The translations under genes and the position numbers were made by a program. The notes under the pieces are model-generated. The model made no database searches and was not told where the DNA came from. It worked only from the letters and a program-made list of their open reading frames with translations. Of a stretch of 64,000 nt of DNA, positions 32,306-39,922 are shown one piece after another; within the stretch, counting starts at the first letter, position 1, and the number at the start of each line of letters is the position of its first letter. The stretch comes from Amycolatopsis sp. NBRC 101858 (lineage in GTDB: Bacteria; Actinomycetota; Actinomycetes; Mycobacteriales; Pseudonocardiaceae): contig NZ_BSTD01000004.1 of NCBI RefSeq assembly GCF_030269325.1, positions 40,558 to 104,557 on the forward strand, written 5' to 3'.

Positions 32306-33010
32306 ATGAAGCCCGTCATCGTCACCGATCCGCCGCGTGCCGACCTTGGCCAGGTTGCTCGCCTGGCCGACTACGGCGTTGCCACCGTTCATGAGGCTCT
32401 TGGGCGCTCCGGGCTGCTCGGTCCGGACCTGCGCCCGATCCAAGACGGCGCGCGCATGGGTGGCACCGCCGTCACCGTGCTCTGCTGGCCCGGGGACAAC
32501 CTCATGATCCACGCCGCCGTCGAGCAATGCCGCGAAGGCGACGTCCTCGTCGTCACCACCACCTCGCCGTGCCGCGACGGGCTCTTCGGCGAACTGTTCG
32601 CCACCGCCCTGCAGTACCGCAAGGTCAACGGCCTCGTCATCAACACCGGCGTCCGCGACGTCAGTGACCTGCGCGCCCTCGGGTTCCCCGTGTGGTCGGC
32701 CGCCGTCAGCGCGCAGGGGACCGTCAAGGCGACCGCCGGTGCCGTCAACGTGCCCGTCGTCATCGGTGGTCAGGTGATCCGCCCCGGCGACGCCATCCTC
32801 GCCGATGACGACGGCGTCATGCGGGTCCGCCGCGAAGATGTCCAAACAGGACTCGATGCCTCCCAGGCCCGTCTCGAAAAGGAAGCCGCCGCAAGGGAAG
32901 CGTTCGCCCAGGGGCAGCTCGGCCTCGACCGCTACGGCCTGCGCGAGAAGCTCGAAGCCCTCGGCGTCCGCTACCTGACCGCCGAGGAGTACGAGAAGGA
33001 GCAGGCATGA
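32306..33010 (+). CDS. ligK: 4-carboxy-4-hydroxy-2-oxoadipate aldolase (LigK/ProA)
   Basis: A 234-residue RraA-fold class II aldolase that splits 4-carboxy-4-hydroxy-2-oxoadipate into pyruvate and oxaloacetate, and usually also decarboxylates oxaloacetate. Family hallmarks are the PGDNLMIHAAVEQCREGDVL loop, the metal/substrate site GVRDVSDL (Arg-Asp), and DAILADDDGVMRV. Length matches ProA/LigK. It consumes the product of LigJ, encoded 19 kb away under the same operator. The next gene overlaps by 4 bases. Confidence 0.93.
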   Translation: MKPVIVTDPPRADLGQVARLADYGVATVHEALGRSGLLGPDLRPIQDGARMGGTAVTVLCWPGDNLMIHAAVEQCREGDVLVVTTTSPCRDGLFGELFATALQYRKVNGLVINTGVRDVSDLRALGFPVWSAAVSAQGTVKATAGAVNVPVVIGGQVIRPGDAILADDDGVMRVRREDVQTGLDASQARLEKEAAAREAFAQGQLGLDRYGLREKLEALGVRYLTAEEYEKEQA

Positions 33011-34053
33011 CCGGCGTGCGCTGCATGCTCCTGCGCGGGGGCACCTCCAAAGGCGCCTACTTCCTCGCCGACGACCTCCCCGCCGACCCCGGGACCCGCG
33101 ACGACCTGCTGATGCGGATCATGGGCACCCCCGACCCGCGCCAGATCGACGGCGTCGGCGGTGCCCAGCCCGTCACCAGCAAGGTCGCCGTCGTCTCGAA
33201 GGCGACCGATCCCGGGCACGACATCGACTACCTGTTCCTGCAGCTCGGCGTCGAAGAGCCCACCGTCTCCGACCGCCAGACCTGCGGCAACCTCCTGGCC
33301 GGCGTCGGCCAGTTCGCCGTCGAGCGGGGACTCGTGCCCGCCGGCGAAGACCGCACCACTGTGCGGATACGGCTGGTCAACACCGGCACCGTCGCCGTCT
33401 CGACGTTCGCCACCCCCGGCGGTGAAGTCGACTACAGCGGCGACACGGCCATCTCCGGCGTGCCCGGCACCGCCGCCCCCGTCGAGCTCGACTTCACCGA
33501 GACCGAAGGGTCCGTCTGCGGCAGCCTGCTGCCCACCGGGAACGTCCGCGACGACGTCGGCGGCATCGAAGTGTCCTGTGTGGACAACGGGATGCCGGTC
33601 GTCGTCGCGCGCGCCGGAGACCTCGGCATCACCGGCTACGAAGACGCGACCGAACTCGGCGCGAACACCGCGCTGGCCGAACGGATCGACGCCCTGCGCG
33701 TCGAAGCCGGGAAGCTGATGGGCCTCGGCGACGTCCGCGGCAGCTCGATCCCCAAGACCACGCTCGTCGCCGCGCCCCGCGACGGCGGCGCGATCTGCAC
33801 CCGGACCTTCATCCCGGTCAAGCCGCACCCGTCGATCGGCGTGCTCGGCGGCGTCAGCGTCGTCACGGCGCTGCTGCTCGACGGCGCCGTCGGCCACGAG
33901 CTGCTCGAAAGCGGCGGCGGACCCGTTCAGATCGAGCACCCGAGCGGCAAGCTCGCGGTGGCGATCGAATTCGACGGGTCCCGCGTCCGCCGGTCGACGG
34001 TGATCCGCACCGCGCGGAAGCTGTTCGACGGCACCGTCTTCCCCCGCCCCTGA
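33007..34053 (+). CDS. galD: 4-oxalomesaconate tautomerase (GalD/LigU, PrpF fold)
   Basis: A 348-residue PrpF-superfamily isomerase. It starts with the characteristic MLLRGGTSKGAYF and carries the DRQTCGNLLAGVG segment with the conserved cysteine and KPHPSIGVLGG near the C-terminus. GalD and LigU interconvert keto, enol and double-bond isomers of 4-oxalomesaconate so that LigJ can use it. The ATG overlaps the ligK stop (ATGA). Its location between ligK and the dioxygenase makes the assignment strong; some PrpF proteins act on other 2-methylaconitate-like compounds. Confidence 0.88.
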   Translation: MTGVRCMLLRGGTSKGAYFLADDLPADPGTRDDLLMRIMGTPDPRQIDGVGGAQPVTSKVAVVSKATDPGHDIDYLFLQLGVEEPTVSDRQTCGNLLAGVGQFAVERGLVPAGEDRTTVRIRLVNTGTVAVSTFATPGGEVDYSGDTAISGVPGTAAPVELDFTETEGSVCGSLLPTGNVRDDVGGIEVSCVDNGMPVVVARAGDLGITGYEDATELGANTALAERIDALRVEAGKLMGLGDVRGSSIPKTTLVAAPRDGGAICTRTFIPVKPHPSIGVLGGVSVVTALLLDGAVGHELLESGGGPVQIEHPSGKLAVAIEFDGSRVRRSTVIRTARKLFDGTVFPRP

Positions 34054-34062
34054 GGAGCCTCG

Positions 34063-35019
34063 ATGCCCCAGCCCTCGCCCCGTCACGAGATCGCGCACCT
34101 CGGTCACGTCGAGCTGTTCACCCCGGAGCCGGAGAAGAGCCTGGACTTCTTCGTCCGCGTGCTCGGCCTGACCGAGAACGGCACCGACGGCGCCTCCGTC
34201 TACCTGCGCACCTGGGACGACTACGAGCACCACAGCCTGAAACTCACCGCGGCGAAGACGTCCGGGGTCGGGCGGACCGCGGTGCGCGCGTCCAGCGAAG
34301 AGGCCCTCAAGCGGCGCGTGGTCGCCCTCGAGGAACGCGGGCTCGGCATCGGCTGGGTCGACGGCGACACCGGGATCGGCCCCACGTACCTGTTCCGCGA
34401 CCCGGACGGTCACGAGCTCGAGGTCTACTGGGAAACCGAGCGCTACCGGCCGCCCGAGCACCTGCGGCCGGCGCTGAAGAACCAGGCGCAGGCCTACCCG
34501 GGGCGCGGGGTCGGCGTCCGGCGCCTCGACCACGTCAACTACCTGGCCCGCGAGGCCGAGGTCAACGGCCGGTTCATCTGCGACGCGCTGGGCGGCCGGG
34601 TCACCGAGCAGATCCGGCTCGACAGCGGCGTGATTTCGGGGCAGTGGACGCACTTCGCGCAGAAGTCCTACGACATCGTCTACACGAACGACTGGACGAA
34701 GGCGAACGGGCGCCTGCACCACATCGCGTTCGCGACCGACACCCGCGAGGACATCCTGCGGGCGGCCGACATCGCGCTCGACAACGACGTCCACATCGAG
34801 ACCGGGCCGCACAAGCACGCGATCCAGCAGACGTTCTTCCTCTACGTCTACGAGCCCGGCGGCAACCGCGTCGAGCTGTGCAACCCGACCGGGCGGCTGA
34901 TCTTCGCGCCGGACTGGGAGCCCGTCACCTGGACCGAGGCCGAGCGGGCCAAGGGGCAGGCGTGGGGGCTGAAGACGATCGAGTCGTTCCACACGCACGG
35001 CACCCCGCCGGTGGAATGA
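34063..35019 (+). CDS. Type I (VOC) extradiol ring-cleavage dioxygenase
   Basis: A 318-residue two-domain vicinal-oxygen-chelate dioxygenase of the catechol 2,3-dioxygenase class. The Fe(II) triad is visible as H157 (RRLDHVNY), H220 (LHHIAFAT) and E271 (NRVELCNP). The N-terminal domain (HLGHVELFTPEPEKSLDFFV) is the non-metal copy. In this operon it probably cleaves protocatechuate, gallate or a related acid, a job normally done by the unrelated LigAB/DesB enzymes. Substrate and cleavage position are inference. ATG at 34063 with GAGGAG; last gene of ligK-galD-dioxygenase. Confidence 0.88.
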   Translation: MPQPSPRHEIAHLGHVELFTPEPEKSLDFFVRVLGLTENGTDGASVYLRTWDDYEHHSLKLTAAKTSGVGRTAVRASSEEALKRRVVALEERGLGIGWVDGDTGIGPTYLFRDPDGHELEVYWETERYRPPEHLRPALKNQAQAYPGRGVGVRRLDHVNYLAREAEVNGRFICDALGGRVTEQIRLDSGVISGQWTHFAQKSYDIVYTNDWTKANGRLHHIAFATDTREDILRAADIALDNDVHIETGPHKHAIQQTFFLYVYEPGGNRVELCNPTGRLIFAPDWEPVTWTEAERAKGQAWGLKTIESFHTHGTPPVE

Positions 35020-36063
35020 TCAGGAGACGTCGGCCGGTGTTTTCGTTCTGAGCGCGCGGAAGGCGTCGGCGACGCGGCAGAGGTACTCGGTGTCACTGCT
35101 GAGGTCCTGTCCACCTTGGACGGTCGTCTCGGGGGAAAGCGGTGGCAGGCCGTCCTCGCGAGCACGCAGGGCGGCCAGGATCTCGGCGGCCTCCTGCTGT
35201 TCGCCGGCGCCGGACCCGCTGCGGTACGGGCGGATCACGAGCAGGCCGTCGCGGATCTCGATGACCCGCCGGTAGAGCTGCAGGCGCGTCGGGAACAGGG
35301 TGGTGCGCGGGGGTTCCAGCGCGATGGCGGGCTCGGCGCGGTAGAGGGCGAGCCAGAGCGGGCCGAGCCGGCGGAACTGGCGGTGGCGGCGCAGCCAGCC
35401 GGCCGCCGCGGGCACGCCGACGCCGACGAGCACGAGCAGGTGCGCGGTCGTGGGGAGTGCTTTGCTGAGCAGGAATCCCCGGCCGTAGTCGAAGTCGAAG
35501 GGGAGGCGCGAGGTCATCGCGACGAGGGTCCGGACCACCATGTACCCGGCCGCGGCGACGACCCCGGCGACGACCAGGCCGAGCCCGGCCCGCAGGATCC
35601 GGTCCGGAGCCCGGCGCGCGTCCTGCAGGCAGAGCCAGGCGATGACCGCGAGCTCGGGCAGCAGCGCGACGGCGTAGGCGATGCAGTACTCCATGACGAA
35701 CGGCGACTGCGGCATGACGTTGGGCGCCAGTCCGAAGGTGACGACCATCGCGGTGCCGCCGGCGAGGGCCCAGCCGGTGTGACGGCGGGCGGCGGCCGGA
35801 AGTCCGTGCAGGCGCAGGAGAACCTGGGCGCCGGCCCAGACCGCGCCGACCATGGCGAGGTGGGCGACGAGCAGTTCGATGCTGGGCACGCCGAGGGCAC
35901 GGGTGAGGTCGCGGACGGCGGGGATCAGCGCGGTTTGCGAGACGGCGAGGCCCAGCACGCAGAACCGCACGAGCCGCCGGCCGGGCGCGGGCCCGGGACG
36001 GAGGAAGACGAGGAGGATCCAGGCGAGCACTGCGGGGCCGTAGCGGCGGATCACGTCACCCAC
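35020..36063 (-). CDS. MAB_1171c-like polytopic membrane protein
   Basis: A 347-residue protein with about seven membrane helices (from VLAWILLVFLRPG to HLLVLVGVGVPAAAGWL), followed by a soluble tail of about 110 residues (LGPLWLALYRAEPAIALEPP). This resembles the MAB_1171c family, which is usually encoded beside an XRE/ImmA pair. The start is the GTG at 36063 (GTGGGTGACGTGATC), overlapping the preceding stop by 8 bases. Function unknown; the association suggests a membrane sensor or target of the XRE-ImmA switch. Confidence 0.82.
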   Translation of the reverse strand: MGDVIRRYGPAVLAWILLVFLRPGPAPGRRLVRFCVLGLAVSQTALIPAVRDLTRALGVPSIELLVAHLAMVGAVWAGAQVLLRLHGLPAAARRHTGWALAGGTAMVVTFGLAPNVMPQSPFVMEYCIAYAVALLPELAVIAWLCLQDARRAPDRILRAGLGLVVAGVVAAAGYMVVRTLVAMTSRLPFDFDYGRGFLLSKALPTTAHLLVLVGVGVPAAAGWLRRHRQFRRLGPLWLALYRAEPAIALEPPRTTLFPTRLQLYRRVIEIRDGLLVIRPYRSGSGAGEQQEAAEILAALRAREDGLPPLSPETTVQGGQDLSSDTEYLCRVADAFRALRTKTPADVS

Positions 36064-36379
36064 GGTCGCCGCCGTTCGCCGGCGGGGCGGGGGACGGGCG
36101 GCTGCTCGCCTCGCCGGCTGTCGGGGTGACGCGGGGGAGGAGGTCGCGTGCCCTTGGCGGTGCGGCCGGGGTGGTGTGGGGCGTGAGCGCACGCGGGCTC
36201 GCCGGGGCGGTCGGGGTCGCGCGGGGGAGGAGGTCGCGTGCGCTGGGCGGTGTGGCCGGGGTGGTGTGCGGCACGAGTGCGCCTGCGCTCGCCGGGGCGG
36301 TGTGGGCCACGAGCGCGCTCGCGCTCGTCGGAGCGGCCGGGCGTATCGCGCTCTTCACGTCACCCACGGTCGCTGCCGT
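36051..36379. repeat. 25-base duplicated ends enclosing 90-bp repeats
   Basis: A 25-base segment starting TCACGTCACCCACGGTCGC occurs at 36051-36075 and again at 36355-36379, 304 bases apart, with one mismatch. Inside, a 90-base unit (TCGGGGTGACGCGGGGGAGG... at 36121 and 36211) is present about twice and then degenerates. Each end carries the same stop/start junction (CGTGGGTGACGTG). The structure looks like an insertion or duplication between two formerly adjacent, coupled genes. Confidence 0.8.
36056..36367 (-). CDS. Low-complexity ORF between ImmA and membrane gene
   Basis: A 103-codon frame from GTG 36367, overlapping the ImmA stop and itself ending with an identical overlap into the membrane-protein start. 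The peptide is Ala/Pro/Thr-rich and repetitive (SARDLLPRATPTAPASPRAL, then RARDLLPRVTPTAG), with no recognisable domain. It may be translated simply as a linker that keeps ribosomes moving between the flanking genes. I doubt it has a function of its own. Confidence 0.35.
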   Translation of the reverse strand: MGDVKSAIRPAAPTSASALVAHTAPASAGALVPHTTPATPPSARDLLPRATPTAPASPRALTPHTTPAAPPRARDLLPRVTPTAGEASSRPSPAPPANGGDRG

Positions 36380-36866
36380 CCTCCAGGGCTGAGCGGAGCT
36401 TGTCCGCTACCGAGTCGCCGCGGTGGGACAGGCCCGTGTGCTGGCCCAGCATTGTCGCGAAGAACTCCGCCTCTCGCTCCTCCACGCTCGAATACCCCGC
36501 GCGCCCCAGCACGCGCCGGACCATTGCCGGGTCCAGGCTCGGCAGCAGGAGGCGCATCTGCTCGGCCGGGGTGAGCGTGGCCGGGTAGTGGTCGCACAGC
36601 ATGTGGCCGATCTCGTGCAGCACGATGTGGTCCTGGTGCGGTGCGCTCGTGTTGCTCTCGTACGCGATCAGGTCGGTCGTGTCCGTCGCGATCCACAGCC
36701 CGCACACCTCGGACAGCCCCGGCAGCGGCAGCAGCCGGATCGGCCGGCCGCGCCGCTTGCCCAGTGCCGCGCACAACGCCGGCACGTCGAAGGAGGCCGG
36801 CAGCTCCAGGTCCCGCAGCACCGCGGCGAAGCGGTGACGCAGCTGCCGCCGTCCGCGTGAGCTCAT
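36360..36866 (-). CDS. ImmA/IrrE-type metallopeptidase
   Basis: A 168-residue zinc peptidase of the ImmA/IrrE (DUF955) family. The HExxH site is H84-E85-I-G-H88 (LHEIGHMLCDHY), with a downstream EREAEFFATML helix supplying the third ligand region. Such peptidases cleave an XRE-type repressor on stress or mating signals. The ATG at 36866 overlaps the XRE stop by 4 bases. The C-terminus runs into the duplicated 25-base element. Confidence 0.88.
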   Translation of the reverse strand: MSSRGRRQLRHRFAAVLRDLELPASFDVPALCAALGKRRGRPIRLLPLPGLSEVCGLWIATDTTDLIAYESNTSAPHQDHIVLHEIGHMLCDHYPATLTPAEQMRLLLPSLDPAMVRRVLGRAGYSSVEEREAEFFATMLGQHTGLSHRGDSVADKLRSALEDGSDRG

Positions 36867-37300
36867 CGTTCGGCGTCGCTCGCCGGTTCGGGCAGGCCCT
36901 CGAGCTCGCGGACGCGGTCGACCATGTCGCTGATCGCTTCGAGGCTCTTCGCCGACAGCCCGCGCGCACGAAGTGCGATCTGCCGGACCGGGGCGTCGCG
37001 GAACGCGCTGAGCAGCGTCAGCTCGGCGTCGATGCGCTCGGCTTCCGCGTCGTCGAAGAAGTACGCCGGGGGCACGCCGAAGAACCCCGCGAGCGCTTCG
37101 AGGTGCCGCTTGGTCGGGTTGTCGCGCAGGCCTTTGCGCAGCTGCCACAGGTAGGTCGCGGAAATGGTCGGCCCGCCCTGGGTGCGGATCGATTCGGCGA
37201 CCTCGTCGAAGGTGTACTCGTCGCCGTCGGCGGGCCGCACGACGCCGAACAGGTGGTTCAGCTTCGCCGCCAGTGTCCCCGCGGCGATCTCCTCCGGCAT
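36863..37300 (-). CDS. XRE-family regulator paired with ImmA
   Basis: A 145-residue helix-turn-helix protein. The HTH lies at about 30-75 (FDEVAESIRTQGGPTISATY LWQLRKG without the gap), followed by VPPAYFFDD, typical of XRE regulators in actinomycete ImmA pairs. The C-terminal helix (LRARGLSAKSLEAISDMVDR) is probably the dimer or cleavage region. The first gene of XRE-ImmA-(repeat ORF)-membrane protein. The likely regulation is autorepression relieved by ImmA cleavage. No integrase or mobile-element gene accompanies it. Confidence 0.88.
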   Translation of the reverse strand: MPEEIAAGTLAAKLNHLFGVVRPADGDEYTFDEVAESIRTQGGPTISATYLWQLRKGLRDNPTKRHLEALAGFFGVPPAYFFDDAEAERIDAELTLLSAFRDAPVRQIALRARGLSAKSLEAISDMVDRVRELEGLPEPASDAER

Positions 37301-37420
37301 GTCCGGAGTCTACCGCGCCGCCAGCTGCGGTGAAGCGGGTTCGCGGTCACCGGTCCACCTCAGTTGACCGCGCCGGTCACGTCAGTTTACGATCGCGACC
37401 GGGTTCACCAACTGATGTGA

Positions 37421-37768
37421 ATGGGCGAGGGGGCGGTTCACATTCCGAGGAAGACGGTCCGAACCAGGACGATTCCGGGACGGCTGGCCGTGGTGGGCGC
37501 GGCCGGACTGCTCTACGCCCACTGCATCGGAGGCGCCGGCTGCCTTGCGGGGCAGCGAACCTGAAGGGAAGACACCGCCGTCGCGCTCGTCGCGGCCACG
37601 ACCTGCGAGACGACGTCGATCGTCCAGCTGACCCGGGTGACGGTCTACACGACCGTGCTCGCCGGATCCGGTCCGCCGGTGCCGGTGCCGGTGACGCGCA
37701 TCGTCCCCGTCCGGCACCCGGGGCCCGCGGACGCCCGCTGCGGTGACCGGAGTCGACAAATCGGCTAA
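37421..37768 (+). pseudogene. Small membrane/secreted protein gene split by in-frame TGA
   Basis: From ATG 37421 a 47-codon frame (RTIPGRLAVVGAAGLLYAHC in the middle) ends at TGA 37562-37564. The same frame then continues open with actinomycete-like codon use for 67 more codons (VALVAATTCETTSIVQLTRV) to TAA 37766-37768. No start codon lies near the beginning of the second part. The simplest reading is one about 115-codon gene with a nonsense mutation; read-through or a real 47-residue peptide cannot be excluded. Function unknown. Confidence 0.45.
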
Positions 37769-38154
37769 CGGAAGGCCGTCAGGAGTTTGCCGAGCGCGCT
37801 GCACGCCGTGGCGGAGGTGTACGGGCCGAGGGCCACGAGGGACGCCACGAGCGCGGCGACCTCGCCCGGGCTGAAGGTCACCGGCGGCACGACGGACGGC
37901 ATCGTCAGCCGGTAGCCGCCGCCGGCGCCGCGCTTGACCTCGACCGGGACGCCCGCCGCGCGCAGGCGCGTGACGTCGCGTTCGACGGTCCGCACCGTCG
38001 TCCCGGTGCGTTCGGCCAGGACGCGGCCCGTGACGAACCGGGGCGCCCGCGCGCGCATCTCCTCGATCAGGGCGTGCTGGCGCTCGACCAGGGGCACGGC
38101 CTGGTGCAGCTGGGTCATCCCCGGGTAGCGGCCGGAGCCGACGAGCCGATCCAC
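37765..38154 (-). CDS. HTH regulator, YafY-like N-terminal part only
   Basis: A 129-residue protein with an HTH_11/DeoR-type DNA-binding domain (LAERTGTTVRTVERDVTRLR, then AGVPVEVKRGAGGGYRL). YafY-type proteins usually continue into a WYL ligand domain. Here the frame stops at LGKLLTAFR, just where that domain would begin, so it is either a short variant or a truncation. The GTG at 38154 follows GGGGGGA. Divergent from the GNAT gene. Confidence 0.75.
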   Translation of the reverse strand: MDRLVGSGRYPGMTQLHQAVPLVERQHALIEEMRARAPRFVTGRVLAERTGTTVRTVERDVTRLRAAGVPVEVKRGAGGGYRLTMPSVVPPVTFSPGEVAALVASLVALGPYTSATACSALGKLLTAFR

Positions 38155-38210
38155 GCGCGTTCCCCCCAACCGACATCGCTTTGTCGGGAATCCGATTCTA
38201 CGGTGATCCC

Positions 38211-38780
38211 ATGTTCCTGATCCGTCCTGCCGCGCACTTCGACGACGTCGCCGCGGTCCTCAACCCCAGCGGGAACGAGCGCGCCTGCTGGTGCCTCGCC
38301 TACCGCGTCACGTCGGCCGAGTACAGCGCGCTGCGCGGCGAGGACCGGGCCGAGCGGGTCCGGGGCCTCTGCGCGGACCAGCCCGCGCCGGGCGTGCTCG
38401 CCTACGACGGGGACACGCCGGCCGGGTGGTGCGGTGTCTCGCCGCGGTCGAGCATGGAACGGCTGAAGCGATCACGGACGATGCCGCCGCTCGACGACCT
38501 GCCGGTGTGGAGTGTGGTGTGCTTCGTGGTGCGCGCGCCGTACCGCCGGCAAGGGGTGCTCGCGGAGTTGCTGGCCGGTGCGGTCGACTACGCGCGTTCG
38601 TGCGGCGCCCCGGCGGTGGAGGGCTACCCGGTCGACACGGAGGGCGCGCGCATCAGCTCGAGCGCGGCCCACGTGGGCACGACGACGCTGTTCGAAGCGG
38701 CGGGCTTCGAGCGCATCCGGCCGACGGAGGCCCGCGCCGACCGCCGGGTCCGCTGGCTCATGCGGCTGGATCTCCGCTGA
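38211..38780 (+). CDS. GNAT-family N-acetyltransferase
   Basis: A 189-residue GNAT protein. The acetyl-CoA binding strand-loop is VWSVVCFVVRAPYRRQGVLA with an R/QxxG-type turn (RRQGV), and the C-terminal ARISSSAAHVGTTTLFEAAG is also typical. The early part NERACWCLAYRV recalls small acetyltransferases with a conserved cysteine. I start at ATG 38211 (MFLIRPAAHF). Substrate unknown. Its 3' end overlaps the convergent glycosyltransferase gene by 23 bases. Confidence 0.85.
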   Translation: MFLIRPAAHFDDVAAVLNPSGNERACWCLAYRVTSAEYSALRGEDRAERVRGLCADQPAPGVLAYDGDTPAGWCGVSPRSSMERLKRSRTMPPLDDLPVWSVVCFVVRAPYRRQGVLAELLAGAVDYARSCGAPAVEGYPVDTEGARISSSAAHVGTTTLFEAAGFERIRPTEARADRRVRWLMRLDLR

Positions 38781-39882
38781 GCAGGTCGGTGACCGGCGGC
38801 AGCGCTGCGATCCGGCGCTGGAACCCGCGTGCGGCCGACCGGAAGGACGGCTCGGCGAGCACCCGCGAAACCGCCGCGCTCAAGGTCCCGGCGGTCAGCC
38901 CGGCCGGGCCGACCCGGAGCCCGACGCCGAGTTCCTCCAGGCGGGCCGCGTTCGCGGGCTGGTCGGCGAACAACGGCACCGCCACCATCGGCACCCCGGC
39001 CGCCAGCGCCTCCCGCACCCCGCTGAACCCCGCGTGCGTGACGAACACGGCGCAAGATTCCAGCAGTGCGCGCTGCGGCACGAACCCCGCCAGTTCCACA
39101 GTGGACGGTCGTGGCCCGGTCCACGACGTCACCGCCTCGTCGCTGCCCAGCGCGACCACCGCGGGAACGTCGAGGGCGCCCAGCGCCTCGACGGTGATCG
39201 ACAGCAGCCGGGAGTCCGCTGCCGGCAGGGTCCGCAGGTTCGACCCGAACGCGGCGAGCACGCGCGGTCCGCCGGGCACCGGGACCACCGGCGCACCGGG
39301 CACGCGGTAGTACCGGTGTCCCGGCGTGCGCAGCTCGCGGGGGTACCACGCCTCGGGCAGCAGGCCCGCCGTCGTGCCGGGCGTGCCTCCCGGCGGCAGG
39401 CCGAGGGCCGCGCGCAGCACGTCGAGCCGCGTGCCCAGGTCCGGCACCAGCCGCCCGATCAGGGGTGCGATGTCCACGACCGTCGACGGCACGCCGAGCA
39501 CCTCCGCCGCCAGGAGACCGCCGTACTCGTTGGTCTCCCGGACGATCAGGTCCGGCCGCCAGGCCGCGCCGACGATGTTCGAGGCGGCCGCGGCCGTCAT
39601 CGCGTCGTCGAACAGCGGCAGCGCCAGTGGCCCGGTGACCTCCGGCCGCCACCGCCGCAGCTTCTCCAGCGCGGCCGGTGACCGCCGCCCGGCCTCTTCG
39701 GGGGAGAGGACGTCCGGGAGCACGACGACCGGCACGCCCTCCCGCTCGATCTCGCCGGCGGCCGCCCCGCCGGTCGCGATCGCGACCTCGTGCCCGGCGG
39801 CCCGGGCCGCCCGCGCCACCGGCACCAGCACCGGCAGCAGGTGGGACCGGATCGGCAACCCCGTCAGCAAGATCCGCACCAC
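38758..39882 (-). CDS. GT1-family (UGT/macrolide-type) glycosyltransferase
   Basis: A 374-residue GT-B glycosyltransferase of the UGT/MGT type. The N-terminal acceptor domain begins MVRILLTGLPIRSHLLP. The C-terminal donor domain has the signature CAVFVTHAGFSGVREALAAG and PLFADQPANA. The GTG start is at 39882. Such enzymes glycosylate natural products or foreign compounds. No biosynthetic cluster surrounds it, so a detoxifying or tailoring role is open. Confidence 0.88.
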   Translation of the reverse strand: MVRILLTGLPIRSHLLPVLVPVARAARAAGHEVAIATGGAAAGEIEREGVPVVVLPDVLSPEEAGRRSPAALEKLRRWRPEVTGPLALPLFDDAMTAAAASNIVGAAWRPDLIVRETNEYGGLLAAEVLGVPSTVVDIAPLIGRLVPDLGTRLDVLRAALGLPPGGTPGTTAGLLPEAWYPRELRTPGHRYYRVPGAPVVPVPGGPRVLAAFGSNLRTLPAADSRLLSITVEALGALDVPAVVALGSDEAVTSWTGPRPSTVELAGFVPQRALLESCAVFVTHAGFSGVREALAAGVPMVAVPLFADQPANAARLEELGVGLRVGPAGLTAGTLSAAVSRVLAEPSFRSAARGFQRRIAALPPVTDLLSGDPAA

Positions 39883-39922
39883 CGCAGCCTATCCGCGGCG
39901 AAGCCGGCCGAAGGGGCAGACT

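Noticed and set aside
36056..36367. Treating the 103-codon ORF as a new protein family
   Set aside because: Composition and internal 90-base repeats indicate a repeat-derived spacer.
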